A stretch of DNA of 64,000 nucleotides from NCBI RefSeq assembly GCF_021389955.1, contig NZ_CP089980.1, forward strand, positions 805,501-869,500, given 5' to 3'. Source of the DNA: Fulvivirga maritima (lineage in GTDB: Bacteria; Bacteroidota; Bacteroidia; Cytophagales; Cyclobacteriaceae). Positions 26,772-36,439 of this stretch are shown piece after piece. The notes beneath the pieces were generated by a model. That model saw nothing but the letters and a program-made list of their open reading frames with translations, made no database searches and had not been told where the DNA came from. The number at the start of each line of letters is the position of its first letter. Position 1 is the stretch's first letter. The position numbers and the translations under genes are program-made.

Positions 26772-29014
26772 AAAAACTCTACTACACTACTAAGAATTTA
26801 CTAAACCACCTCACCCTAACCTTTGTCTTACTCGTACTAGTTCCATCCCCAGGTCTCCCTCAAAACTTCCTCAGTACTGAGGGAGACCACCTTATAGATG
26901 CCAATGGCAATGAGGTGCGCCTCACAGGGGTAAACTGGTTTGGCTTTGAGACCAATGAACTGGTTCCTCACGGGCTGTGGGCCAGAGACCTTGAAAGCAT
27001 GCTTATTCAGATAAAAGATCAGGGATTTAACTGCATCCGTATCCCTTGGTGTAATGCCATGCTGGCGCCGGGAGCTACTGCCTCTGTCAACTCCTTTGGC
27101 ACAGATCCTTACACAGGTGTTAGCCCTATGAATGCTGAAGCAGCCACCAAATCACAGCCTATAGAAATTATGGATATCATTGTAGAATGGTGTCAGGAAA
27201 ATGATATGAAAATCATATTAGACAACCATTCTCGTGCCCCCGGCGCTTACATGGAAGAAGACCTGTGGTACACCAGTGCCGTGCCTGAAAGCCAATGGAT
27301 AGATGATTGGGTATTTATGACTAATAGATACAAAAATTATGATGCCGTAATAGGCATGGATCTTAATAATGAGCCGCATGATCGTGCTACCTGGGGCAAC
27401 TCTAACCCCGCGACTGACTGGAACAAAGCCGCAGAAAGATGCGGAAATGCGATCTTAGCTGTTAACCCCAATGTACTCATATTAGTGGAAGGCACAGAAG
27501 AGCACCTTGGCGATGTGTACTGGTGGGGCGGTAACCTTATAGGAGCGGCTCAATATCCTGTACAATTGAACGTGCCCAATAAGCTCATGTACTCACCACA
27601 TGAGTATGGCCCAACGGTATTCCCTCAAGACTGGTTTACAGATCCTGCTTTCCCTAGCAACATGCCTGGAATTTGGGATGAGCACTTCGGATACTTATAT
27701 AATCAGGACATTTCTCCACTACTTATAGGCGAATTTGGAATAAGAGATTCTGAAGGAGCGGATGAAATTTGGTTCGATTCCTTTTTGGAATACATGGGCA
27801 ATGACTATTCATGGACTTTCTGGTGTTGGAATCCTAACTCAGGAGATACAGGAGGTCTTTTAGACTACTCATGGGTAAATATAGTAGACTGGAAAATGGA
27901 GAAGCTTACCCCCTACTTAGCTCCTATGATTCCCAATGGCAATGTAGGTCCGCCTGCCGATGAACTCATTACCTCCACTAGCTCAATCAGCTTTAGTGCT
28001 TCTTCAGCAAGTTCAGAAATTTCTATCCAATCAAATATTTCATGGACAGCCAGCACCTCCACATCTTGGATATCTCTATCTCCCACCAGCGGCTCTGGAA
28101 ATGGCACATTGACAGTATCAGTAACAGAAAATACCGATTCAACTGCAAGGAGTGGAAATATTACCCTTACCGGCAACGACATAGTAAGAACTATTGAAGT
28201 ATCACAAAATGCCAGCAGCTCAGATAGCTTATTCTTAACCTTATCACCTCAGTCATTGGAGTTTGAGGCAGGTTCAGCTACAGCTTCCTTAAGCATATCA
28301 TCTAACATCAGCTGGGCTGCAAGCACTACTGTCAGCTGGATAACCATCAGCCCTGCAACAGGCAGCGGCTCAGGAAACATAGACATTTCAGTAAGCGCTA
28401 ATACCTCCTCAGAAAGAAGTGCTGAGGTCATAGTTAGCGGTGAAGGAATCTCTGCTTCGGTAACTATAAGCCAGGCAGAAGCAGATAATGAAGGCCCCTG
28501 TTCAAATGCCACAGAAATTTCCCTTCCTTTCACCCATGAAGGATCGGGCAATTTCTGCTGGATAACCTCTGACAACATAAGCTATGTCAACTCATGGAAT
28601 ATGGAGCAGGTAGAAATCAATGGCTCAGACTATACCAACACCTGGTCTAACACCATGCCCACTAGAATAAACGGCAGCTATTACATTCATTATGTAGCCA
28701 ATTTCGCTTATTCTCATTTGGAAATCAATGCTAACACCAGCAATGCCAGGTTAGCATCAGATCAGATTAAGGATACTTCTTTGAAAATCTACCCTAACCC
28801 TACTGCAGGAGCTATTACCATTCAAACGGATAAGTATGAAAGCCTGCAGGTTATCATTTATGATACTCAGGGCAGGTTAACTTACGAAGAAACCTTAAAT
28901 AACGTAGCTAATATACATACCATAGAGCCGAAGATTGCCCCCGGGTTATACACACTTCAGGTGCTCAATAACAGCGAGATTATTCACTCAGAACAAGTAA
29001 TCTTCAAAGACTAA
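26768..29014 (+). CDS. GH5 endoglucanase with two BACON domains and T9SS sorting domain
   Basis: Secreted cellulase-type enzyme, 748 aa. ATG 26768 is preferred over an in-frame GTG two codons upstream. The GH5 barrel spans about residues 35-380: LTGVNWFGFET, FNCIRIPWCNAML, KIILDNHSR, acid/base Glu202 in DLNNEPH, YSPHEYGP and nucleophile Glu322 in LIGEFG. Two BACON-like Ig domains follow (SISFSASSASSEISIQSNISWTAS and LEFEAGSATASLSISSNISWAAS). Next is an unassigned 77-residue module (578-654) shared with the GH48 neighbour, then a T9SS sorting domain (LKIYPNPTAGAITIQ). Extracellular endo-cleavage of cellulose or another beta-1,4-glucan is expected. It is the first enzyme gene after the regulator, and GH48 follows 115 bp later. 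Confidence 0.93.
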   Translation: MKKLYYTTKNLLNHLTLTFVLLVLVPSPGLPQNFLSTEGDHLIDANGNEVRLTGVNWFGFETNELVPHGLWARDLESMLIQIKDQGFNCIRIPWCNAMLAPGATASVNSFGTDPYTGVSPMNAEAATKSQPIEIMDIIVEWCQENDMKIILDNHSRAPGAYMEEDLWYTSAVPESQWIDDWVFMTNRYKNYDAVIGMDLNNEPHDRATWGNSNPATDWNKAAERCGNAILAVNPNVLILVEGTEEHLGDVYWWGGNLIGAAQYPVQLNVPNKLMYSPHEYGPTVFPQDWFTDPAFPSNMPGIWDEHFGYLYNQDISPLLIGEFGIRDSEGADEIWFDSFLEYMGNDYSWTFWCWNPNSGDTGGLLDYSWVNIVDWKMEKLTPYLAPMIPNGNVGPPADELITSTSSISFSASSASSEISIQSNISWTASTSTSWISLSPTSGSGNGTLTVSVTENTDSTARSGNITLTGNDIVRTIEVSQNASSSDSLFLTLSPQSLEFEAGSATASLSISSNISWAASTTVSWITISPATGSGSGNIDISVSANTSSERSAEVIVSGEGISASVTISQAEADNEGPCSNATEISLPFTHEGSGNFCWITSDNISYVNSWNMEQVEINGSDYTNTWSNTMPTRINGSYYIHYVANFAYSHLEINANTSNARLASDQIKDTSLKIYPNPTAGAITIQTDKYESLQVIIYDTQGRLTYEETLNNVANIHTIEPKIAPGLYTLQVLNNSEIIHSEQVIFKD
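28499..28729 (+). other. 77-residue C-terminal module shared by GH5 and GH48
   Basis: Residues 578-654 of the GH5 protein start at Cys (CSNATEISLPF) and end at HLEIN. They align without gaps to residues 843-919 of the GH48 protein, with 42 of 77 identities by hand count. Conserved are two Cys, FCW/YCW, SYxNSWN, [12 protein letters not shown], MP, and INGxYYIH. The many exposed-type aromatics and the position between catalytic/Ig domains and the sorting domain suggest a carbohydrate-binding module; that is inference. Confidence 0.6.
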
Positions 29015-29041
29015 AACACAAAATACCTCAAGAGCCTGATA

Positions 29042-29060
29042 GCTGCTTTTCAAAAGCAGC
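29042..29060 (+). other. Hairpin between GH5 and GH48
   Basis: Perfect 9-bp inverted repeat GCTGCTTTT-C-AAAAGCAGC with no following T-run. It could protect or partly terminate the GH5 transcript, or shape a GH5-GH48 message by processing. The remaining gap up to 29129 shows nothing else. Confidence 0.4.
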
Positions 29061-29129
29061 CTGGCCTTGTATTGCCTTAATCCTTTTAAATCGAAAACCA
29101 ACTTTTAATCATAATAAACGATAACACTT

Positions 29130-32100
29130 ATGAAAAAACCATTAATCATCTATTCATTATGCATGGTGTGCTTTATCATGAGCATCCACTCGGCCGTGGG
29201 CCAAACCAACGAATATTTAGAGCGGTTTTTACAGCTTAGAGAAAAGGTAAACAACCCAGCCAATGGCTATTTTAGCCCTGATGGAGTTCCTTATCACTCT
29301 GTAGAGACGCTCATTGTAGAAGCACCAGACTATGGACATGAGACTGTAAGTGAAACCTACTCTTATTGGCTATGGATGGAAGCCCTTTATGGCAAAATAG
29401 AAGGCGACTGGCAACCTCTGAATGCTGCATGGCAAAATATGGATGACAACATCATCCCTACTACTGAGCTACAGCCTACAGCCGGAAACTATAACCCGAA
29501 TTCACCTGCCACTTATGCTGCAGAATTCCCTCTTCCTTCATACTACCCATCTCCTTTGCAGCCAGGCATTCCTGTAGGTCAGGATCCTATTTCTTCTGAG
29601 CTGACTGCAGCTTACGGAGATAGAGTTTATGGTATGCACTGGCTATTAGATAGTGATAACTTCTATGGCTATGGAAACCAAGGTGATGGTGTAAGCACTC
29701 CTTCTTACATTAACACCTTCCAAAGAGGTGAAGAAGAATCAGTATGGGAAACTATACCACAGCCCTCTTGGGATGAGTTTAACTTCGGAGGTCAGTACGG
29801 CTACCTGGATTTATTTACTGAGGAAGCACAAGCACCTGCTGCTCAGTGGAAATATACTAATGCTCCTGATGCTGATGCCAGAGCGGTACAAGTAATGTAT
29901 TGGGCATACCTTTGGGCTGAAGAACAAGGTTTAGACCCTGAAAGTACGCTACCTGTAGCTGAAGCCAGTAAAATGGGTGACTTTTTAAGGTTAGCTATGT
30001 TTGATAAATATTTTAAACCGATGGGGGTTCAAAGTGCTTCTGCTCCAGGGGCCACTGGTTATGAAAGCGCTCACTATCTAATGTCATGGTATTATGCATG
30101 GGGTGGCCCTACCTCTACTTCTCAAAATTGGGCTTGGAGAATTGGCTGTAGCCATAACCACTTTGGATACCAAAACCCTGTGGCAGCTTATGCTTTAAGT
30201 GAGTTTGACCCTTTAAAGCCTGTCACTCCTAATGGAGCCAGAGACTGGGGCACCAGTCTTGAGCGACAGTTAGAATTTTACCAGTGGTTACAGTCAGACG
30301 AAGGTGCCATAGCTGGTGGAGCTACTAACAGCTGGAATGGAGACTACAGTGCTTACCCTGCCGGAACTCCTACATTTTATGACATGGCATATACTGAAAG
30401 TCCTGTTTACAATGATCCGGGTAGTAACACCTGGTTTGGATGGCAAGCATGGTCTATGGAGCGTATGGCTGAGTATTATTACATAGTAGATGATCCTCGT
30501 GCTGCAGAAGTAATGGATAAATGGGTTGACTGGGTGATCTCTGCTGTTAACCTTACTGGCGGAACTTACCAACTGCCCTCTACTCTAGAGTGGACAGGAG
30601 CTCCTAACACTTGGAATGCTGCCAACCCAATGCCTAACACAGGTCTGCATGTTGCTGTATTGGATTACAGTCAGGATGTAGGTGTAGCTGGTTGCTTGGC
30701 CAGAACACTTACTTACTATGCTGCCGCTACTGAAAAATGGGGTACATTAGATACTGATGCTCAAAACCTGGCTAAAGAGCTTTTGGATAGAGTATGGGAT
30801 AACTACTGGGATGAAAACGGCATAGGTGTTTCTAACCCTGAGACCCGTGGTGATTATGATCGATTCTTCGAGCAAGAGGTGTATGTGCCTGCTGGCTGGA
30901 GTGGTGAAATGCCTAATGGCGATGACATTGAGCCTGGTATCACTTTCTTAGACATCCGCTCAGACTACAGAAACGACCCTGACTTTCCAGCTCTGGAAGC
31001 AGCCTACAATTCAGGAACTGATTACACTACCTACTACCACAGATATTGGGCTCAGGCCGATGTGGCTATTGCCAATGCTATCTATGGTATGTTCTTCGGA
31101 GAAGGCTCAGATGTCAATCATGCTCCTGATGCCGTAGCTACTGCAGATGTACTTTCAGGAGACGCACCACTACTAGTAAGTTTTGATGGTTCTGAATCAA
31201 GCGATCCTGATGGAGATCCTATTACTTTCGCTTGGGATTTTGCAGATGGAAGTGTAGCCACAGGCGCTACTGCCACTCATGAATTCACAACACCAGGATC
31301 ATATGATGTAACCCTTACAGTAACTGACAGCGCAGGACTTTCTAATGAGGCTACAATAACCATAGAAGTGGGTTCTCCTGGCAATGACGCTCCTACTGCT
31401 GCCTTTACTGCTACTCCTACTTCAGGAGAAGCCCCTTTAACCGTATCAGTAGATGCTAGTGCTTCATCAGATCCAGATTCAGATCCGCTGACTTACAGCT
31501 GGGATTTTGGAGATGGCACATCTGGAAGTGGCGTAACTGCTTCAAAAACATATTCAACATCAGGAAGTTACACCATTACCCTGACCGTTTCAGATGGTGA
31601 GTTTACTGATACGGCTACAGAAGAAATAGAAGTAGAAGAAGAACCAGATTTGGCTTGTGATTCTCCTACTCCTATAACCATGCCTTTTAGTTTTGATGGT
31701 GCAGGAGAATATTGCTGGGTAGTAAGTGGTAATGTAAGCTACATTAACTCTTGGAACACTACTTCCATCACTATTAACGGTGTGGACTATACTAATACTT
31801 GGTCTAACAGTATGCCTGCTCCCATAAATGGAAACTATTATATTCATTTTGAATCTTCAGTAGCATGGGCCCACTTTGAAATAAACGGAACCAGTTCTTC
31901 TGCCAGAATAGGAAATTCTGAAGAAAAACTTCCTATGGAAGAAATTTCATTGTTCCCTAATCCTGCCAAAGACAGATTTTATCTGAAAGGAACTAATCCT
32001 GATGCCGAAATCATGATAATGGACCTTTCTGGTAAAGTGGCTGCTGAGTTTATCAGCAAAGGTGAAAACAGACTTGAAATACCTACCAGCGGATTCCACA

Positions 32101-32168
32101 AAGGAATGTACCTGGTAAGAATAATAGATAGCGGTGAAGTAACTACATTATCCATTGTTGTAGAGTAA
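29130..32168 (+). CDS. GH48 cellobiohydrolase with PKD domains and T9SS sorting domain
   Basis: Secreted 1012-aa enzyme; the signal peptide ends near AVGQ. The ~640-residue GH48 catalytic domain begins with [20 protein letters not shown]. It carries the family motif [18 protein letters not shown], in which Glu71 corresponds to the proton donor of CelS/Cel48F, and [20 protein letters not shown] and [10 protein letters not shown]-type segments. Two PKD domains follow ([47 protein letters not shown]). Then comes the 77-residue module shared with GH5, and a T9SS sorting domain ([16 protein letters not shown]). GH48 enzymes are inverting processive cellobiohydrolases, known mainly from Firmicutes and Actinobacteria. 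Here it should act with GH5 outside the cell. No dockerin is present, so it is not cellulosomal. Confidence 0.93.
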   Translation: MKKPLIIYSLCMVCFIMSIHSAVGQTNEYLERFLQLREKVNNPANGYFSPDGVPYHSVETLIVEAPDYGHETVSETYSYWLWMEALYGKIEGDWQPLNAAWQNMDDNIIPTTELQPTAGNYNPNSPATYAAEFPLPSYYPSPLQPGIPVGQDPISSELTAAYGDRVYGMHWLLDSDNFYGYGNQGDGVSTPSYINTFQRGEEESVWETIPQPSWDEFNFGGQYGYLDLFTEEAQAPAAQWKYTNAPDADARAVQVMYWAYLWAEEQGLDPESTLPVAEASKMGDFLRLAMFDKYFKPMGVQSASAPGATGYESAHYLMSWYYAWGGPTSTSQNWAWRIGCSHNHFGYQNPVAAYALSEFDPLKPVTPNGARDWGTSLERQLEFYQWLQSDEGAIAGGATNSWNGDYSAYPAGTPTFYDMAYTESPVYNDPGSNTWFGWQAWSMERMAEYYYIVDDPRAAEVMDKWVDWVISAVNLTGGTYQLPSTLEWTGAPNTWNAANPMPNTGLHVAVLDYSQDVGVAGCLARTLTYYAAATEKWGTLDTDAQNLAKELLDRVWDNYWDENGIGVSNPETRGDYDRFFEQEVYVPAGWSGEMPNGDDIEPGITFLDIRSDYRNDPDFPALEAAYNSGTDYTTYYHRYWAQADVAIANAIYGMFFGEGSDVNHAPDAVATADVLSGDAPLLVSFDGSESSDPDGDPITFAWDFADGSVATGATATHEFTTPGSYDVTLTVTDSAGLSNEATITIEVGSPGNDAPTAAFTATPTSGEAPLTVSVDASASSDPDSDPLTYSWDFGDGTSGSGVTASKTYSTSGSYTITLTVSDGEFTDTATEEIEVEEEPDLACDSPTPITMPFSFDGAGEYCWVVSGNVSYINSWNTTSITINGVDYTNTWSNSMPAPINGNYYIHFESSVAWAHFEINGTSSSARIGNSEEKLPMEEISLFPNPAKDRFYLKGTNPDAEIMIMDLSGKVAAEFISKGENRLEIPTSGFHKGMYLVRIIDSGEVTTLSIVVE
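31656..31886 (+). other. 77-residue module in the GH48 protein (homologous to the GH5 module)
   Basis: Residues 843-919 ([11 protein letters not shown] to HFEIN), same length and 55% identical to the GH5 module by manual alignment. It lies between the second PKD domain and the sorting domain. It is followed, as in GH5, by a short Ser-rich linker containing SARI. Confidence 0.6.
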
Positions 32169-32180
32169 TTCACTATGATT

Positions 32181-32241
32181 AAGGGGCTGTCTCCACTGTA
32201 GTTACTAGAATAGTAAATGCTACATTGAGACAGCCCCTTTT
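32181..32241. terminator. Bidirectional hairpin between convergent GH48 and GH74 genes
   Basis: Arms AAGGGGCTGTCTC (32181-32193) and GAGACAGCCCCTTTT (32227-32241) pair. Pairing extends inward (CACTGTAG with CTACATT) with one bulge, and T/A runs flank both sides. It ends transcription from both genes. The GGGGCTGTCTC ends resemble those of the 130-bp element at 22882, so it may have begun as a small mobile element. Confidence 0.75.
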
Positions 32242-32266
32242 ATTTTTCAATTTACCTATTTGAAAT

Positions 32267-35200
32267 CTATGGCTTCACAAAGCTCTTGGTTTCTATCCTC
32301 TTTCCTTCCCTTACCTGAAGCAGATAAAATCCCTTATTTAAACTACTCAGTGATAGCTCAGCCTGAATAACTCCCTGACCACTGGCATCATATACCTCAC
32401 TAAACACCACTTGTCCGGAAGAATTCAAAATCGTAAATAAAACCTCTTGAGATTCATCGTGTATAGGATAATTCACTTGCAACAATTCACCTTGCAATGG
32501 ATTAGGGTAAACTTTCCATCCTTCTTTTTGAGATGGTGTTACACTTGCTAAACGAGCAGATGAAGAAGAACAAGAAGGCGGCGTAGCACTATCACTGAAG
32601 TAAATAGCAAAATCGCCACTTTGAGATACCATAACAAAATTATCTCCATCTATTGCCACATAATAAGCTCCATCCAAGCCAGCAAATCCTGAGTTTTGAA
32701 AAGTAATAGAAGGAGAAGTTGTAACAAATGATATGGTAGATACGGTTCTTAAATCATTCCACCAGCTGGGAGATCCATTATTGGTAGACATAGAGAACTG
32801 CCAGACAGAATTATGCTGAAGACTCCAGTTAATACCCATATTACTAACATTACTTAGGTTAGGTCCTCCAGTACCCAGCACATGAACATAATCATAAGTA
32901 TTATTTATTGAAGGCAAAGCGGCCGATAATGGCGTTCCAAACTCACAATCTCCACCGCCGGTAGTAGGTGCTGTTACTGTAATTTCTATACTATCACTAT
33001 CAGAGCCACCCTGGCCATCATCTACTGTAAGCACCACATTATACACTCCTTCTGATAAAAAAGTATGGGTTGCTAATACTCCTGAAGCCAGGCTTCCATC
33101 ACCAAAATCCCAGCTGTAAGTCAGTGGATCAGCGTCAGCATCTGAAGAGGAGGAAGCATCAAAAGTAATAGCTAATGGCAGCTCACCTGCTGTAGCTGAA
33201 GCCGAAATTACTGCCACTGGAGCAGAGTTAGAAACGGTATCGACTGAATTAACCGTGATGTCCAGGCTATAATCATCAGTGGCCTGTCCATCTGAAACTG
33301 TTAAAGTTGCAGTATAACTGCCGGGTGCCATATAAGTATGAGAAATCATCTCTCCCGAGCCACTATTGCTATCACCAAAGTCCCAAGAATAGGTCAAAGG
33401 GTCATTATCCGCATCGAAAGATGCACTACCGTCAAACTCTACCAACAAAGGATCAGAGCCAGAAACAGGATCGGCTGTAAACAAGGCTGTAGGTGCTGTA
33501 TTGACTGGCTGCCCTCCAGAAGGCTCTCCATATACAATACCACGGCCTGCTGTACTCATGTATACTCTCCCGAAAACATTTAAATCACCTTGCACAAACT
33601 CTCCATTGGCCAGACCTCCATATTCATGCTCATCATCATTTACCCGTACCCAGCTAGCTCCCTGATTAGTAGACATAAATACGCCGGTAACATCACTCAC
33701 CGTTCCAAATATGAACACCGTAGGGTAGCTGGCTCCGGGAGCTGCTTTACCCAGGCCTACCGCTTCACAATAAGAAACCGACGATATAGCAGTAAAAGAC
33801 TGCCCACTGTTAGTAGTTCTGGTAAGGCCATTCTCGGTTAAAGGCACCCACACATGTCCTTCCTGACCTAGCACCGCCCTCACCGTTTCAAAAGAGCCGG
33901 TAGACAAGGTAGCGGTTTGAGTGAAAGACACCCCTTTATCAGTACTTACATAAAAGGCTCCATCCGCTGGGTTAAACGCATAAAACTTGTTAGCATTTAC
34001 CTTATCAGCTTCAGGCCTTCCTCCCGAAAAAGATAAGCCACTTACTGTGGTCCAGGCTGAGCTTTCATATCTATACATAGATGTACTCTGCTCTGGCGCC
34101 CATAAGGTAACTGCTCCATCAGTAGAAATAGCTACTTTACCTCCGCTCAGCGAAGCCGGCGGACTGGAAATATAAGTCTGCGTACTCCAGGTAAGGCCAC
34201 CATCTTCTGACCACTGCACAGGCCCTATAGGAATAGTACTGTATTGCGTAATCACTTCTCTGGTTCTGGCAGCCTTCACCAGCACTTCACCCTCAACGGC
34301 ATAATCCAGGCCTGTAGTAGACCCCAGCGCATATAAAGAACCTGATACATTGGTTTTATGACGGCCATTGACAGGTGAAATCTCTAGATTATTGTGCACA
34401 AAACCATCATAATCAAGAATTACTGAAACTGTAGGGCCTCCTGGGATAGTTACAACATCCGAAGGAACTGTTTCTTCAATACCATGAGCCTGAAATTGCC
34501 AGGTAGACTTTCCATGCCATACAGAATCCTGAGAATTATCTCTCCACTCTACGGTAACATAAGAGTCGCTTAAATTCTCAGTAGCCCACATGCCATTACC
34601 CGCAGTAACAAAAGCCCTTTCTGCATTAAAGGGATCAATAACAGCAGCTCCATTCCAGTGAATATTACTACCTCTTATCCAGGGAATGCCATTATCATCT
34701 AGTATATCATAATCAGGAGTTGATCCTCCTTCTTGCCAATAATATCGAAACATTTCTCTCCATGACTGCCCTCCATCTTCACTTAAATAAATATTATCTC
34801 CCCATGAATCCTGATAAGTACCATTATTATTCCAATATTGAGGGCCTCTATAGCTGTTTATAGAGGTAGCCAAAATTCGATCTTCATCATTAGGGTCAAT
34901 AGAAATACCGCTGAAGGCTCCATAATGCACCTGATCTTCGCCTTCCGTCACTTTATCAAGATCAAGCATAAAATTCTCAGGAGAGATGTTCGTCCAGACT
35001 CCAGAAGTCACATTGAGCTTATAGATGGCCCCTCGATTATAGTACTCCGTAACACCATCCCACAACATGGCATGTGGCCCTCCTCCATTTCCGTAAGTAA
35101 CATAAAGTTCTTCTCCATCGCTGGAAAGCGCCATTCTCTGAGGCATAATATCTCCTTGTGTAGGCCTGTCTGCTACCAGCTGCCAGGTGCTTCCGGCATC

Positions 35201-35929
35201 ATGGCTTACATATAGATTATCATCAGGGCGAGACACACCAGCGTAAATAGTTTGGCTCACACCTGCAGAACCACTAGACGCATCAAAAGTAACGATAGCC
35301 ACTCCACTTCCATTCGGCGTAGTAGTTACTGGCAAAGAGGTTACTCGTGACCAGGAGCTACCCCGGTTAGTACTTTTCCAAAGGCCATTGAAGCGGGTGC
35401 CACAAAAAATAACATTGCTGTTATTAGGGTCTACAGCCAGCCGCTCTCCATTGGCACGCCCCATGCCATTACCATGAGCAGTAAATTGATTGGTAACATT
35501 AATCTTGTCCCAGGTATTACCATAATCATCAGACCGCAAAAACATGGTCTTGCCGTCGTTCCAATAGGATGTACCTGCCAGCATATACACCCTGCCGGGC
35601 TCATTAGGATCAATAGCGATTCCATCTACCCCTAGCAGCCCCCTTTCATCGCTAGAAACCCAATCTAGCAAGGGCACCCAGCTAGCTGAGGCTTCATCCC
35701 ACCGGTAAGCACCGCCCACATCAGTACGTGCATAAAAGACATTAGGATCATTTGGTGCTGCTATTACAGCCGAGACAAATCCACCACCGCCCATGGCGAC
35801 ATTATCCCAGGTATGCTGCCCGTAAGTAAAGGATGTGCTAATAAAACAGAGAAAAATAAAGACATAGATGTTTCTCAAACAGGTGGAGGATGCCGCACGG
35901 GCTCCTGCACCATCATAATGGTTTTCCAT
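32267..35929 (-). CDS. GH74 xyloglucanase with PKD domains and T9SS sorting domain
   Basis: Secreted 1220-aa enzyme. The signal-type segment (NIYVFIFLCFISTSFTYGQ) follows an unusual 19-residue N-terminal extension; no other Met is available as start. The catalytic part comprises two propellers with repeated D-D/N-GxTW-type turns (SDDYGNTWDKI, SHDAGSTWQLV, SEDGGQSWREM). It opens with VIAAPNDPNVFYARTDVGGAYRW, in which Asp70 matches a catalytic Asp of GH74. Two PKD domains follow ([45 protein letters not shown]). Next is a ~126-residue unassigned domain, then the sorting domain (WKVYPNPLQGELLQV). Endo-cleavage of xyloglucan outside the cell is expected. It is convergent to GH48 and has its own promoter region. 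Confidence 0.92.
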   Translation of the reverse strand: MENHYDGAGARAASSTCLRNIYVFIFLCFISTSFTYGQHTWDNVAMGGGGFVSAVIAAPNDPNVFYARTDVGGAYRWDEASASWVPLLDWVSSDERGLLGVDGIAIDPNEPGRVYMLAGTSYWNDGKTMFLRSDDYGNTWDKINVTNQFTAHGNGMGRANGERLAVDPNNSNVIFCGTRFNGLWKSTNRGSSWSRVTSLPVTTTPNGSGVAIVTFDASSGSAGVSQTIYAGVSRPDDNLYVSHDAGSTWQLVADRPTQGDIMPQRMALSSDGEELYVTYGNGGGPHAMLWDGVTEYYNRGAIYKLNVTSGVWTNISPENFMLDLDKVTEGEDQVHYGAFSGISIDPNDEDRILATSINSYRGPQYWNNNGTYQDSWGDNIYLSEDGGQSWREMFRYYWQEGGSTPDYDILDDNGIPWIRGSNIHWNGAAVIDPFNAERAFVTAGNGMWATENLSDSYVTVEWRDNSQDSVWHGKSTWQFQAHGIEETVPSDVVTIPGGPTVSVILDYDGFVHNNLEISPVNGRHKTNVSGSLYALGSTTGLDYAVEGEVLVKAARTREVITQYSTIPIGPVQWSEDGGLTWSTQTYISSPPASLSGGKVAISTDGAVTLWAPEQSTSMYRYESSAWTTVSGLSFSGGRPEADKVNANKFYAFNPADGAFYVSTDKGVSFTQTATLSTGSFETVRAVLGQEGHVWVPLTENGLTRTTNSGQSFTAISSVSYCEAVGLGKAAPGASYPTVFIFGTVSDVTGVFMSTNQGASWVRVNDDEHEYGGLANGEFVQGDLNVFGRVYMSTAGRGIVYGEPSGGQPVNTAPTALFTADPVSGSDPLLVEFDGSASFDADNDPLTYSWDFGDSNSGSGEMISHTYMAPGSYTATLTVSDGQATDDYSLDITVNSVDTVSNSAPVAVISASATAGELPLAITFDASSSSDADADPLTYSWDFGDGSLASGVLATHTFLSEGVYNVVLTVDDGQGGSDSDSIEITVTAPTTGGGDCEFGTPLSAALPSINNTYDYVHVLGTGGPNLSNVSNMGINWSLQHNSVWQFSMSTNNGSPSWWNDLRTVSTISFVTTSPSITFQNSGFAGLDGAYYVAIDGDNFVMVSQSGDFAIYFSDSATPPSCSSSSARLASVTPSQKEGWKVYPNPLQGELLQVNYPIHDESQEVLFTILNSSGQVVFSEVYDASGQGVIQAELSLSSLNKGFYLLQVREGKRIETKSFVKP
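32570..32947 (-). other. ~126-residue unassigned module in the GH74 protein
   Basis: The segment from CEFGTPLSAALPS to PPSC lies between the second PKD domain and the sorting domain. It is rich in Trp and Tyr (INWSLQHNSVWQFSMS, SPSWWNDLR, GLDGAYYVAIDGDNF). Its position and its GxYY strand recall the shorter GH5/GH48 module, but no gap-free alignment is possible. A carbohydrate-binding role is inferred from context. Confidence 0.45.
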
Positions 35930-36439
35930 AACAGTAATAGGTTTAGTTTATAAATTGTATTTATTGAATTGAGGGAATTCAAGAGAATAATAGTTTTTAG
36001 CGCGTTGTCATTCAGTAGCTTATATAATTTACCTAATTAATTTCAGCGTAAGGAATCAATTCCTGCATAATTATTTTACATGTAGGGTTCTGATTAAAAG
36101 CGTAAGTTTTACTGATATTTTAGAGGGCTATTAACGACTACAAAAGCAGGTCATCTACGCCTCTTTTTTTGAGTAAAAATCAGTAAGGTTCCAACCTGTT
36201 ACTCATGACCATTTTTAGAGCAAATCAGACGTGACCAGCCCGCAAATCAGAAGTTTAACTTTTATTAACAATTGAGCTGAGCAGGACCTCCTTCCGCTAA
36301 AAAAGTGGCCGCAAGACCTATAAAATGTCTTTTTACTATTGATTTCAGAATGAAAAGTATCTTTTCCAAACTTTCCTCCTCTTGTGGGCAGGGGCACTCT
36401 CTTGACTGGCATATAGCCTTTCTGTATGTTTGAAGTCTG
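35930..36439. other. Non-coding region upstream of GH74
   Basis: 510 bp between the GH74 start (minus) and a small plus-strand gene. It should contain the GH74 promoter. A single AATAGT-type sequence (around 35987) is seen, but no array like that before GH5. Short overlapping ORFs here have no recognisable features. No IS end or hairpin of note is seen. Confidence 0.4.

Noticed and set aside
27913-28578. Minus-strand ORFs of 89 and 109 aa within GH5
   Set aside because: Antisense shadows of the repetitive Ser/Thr-rich BACON region.
29130-32168. Cellulosome component
   Set aside because: No dockerin or cohesin repeats; a T9SS sorting domain is present instead.
33338-35215. Plus-strand ORFs opposite the GH74 gene
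   Set aside because: Antisense shadows of a gene with clear GH74 and PKD domains; no signals of their own.
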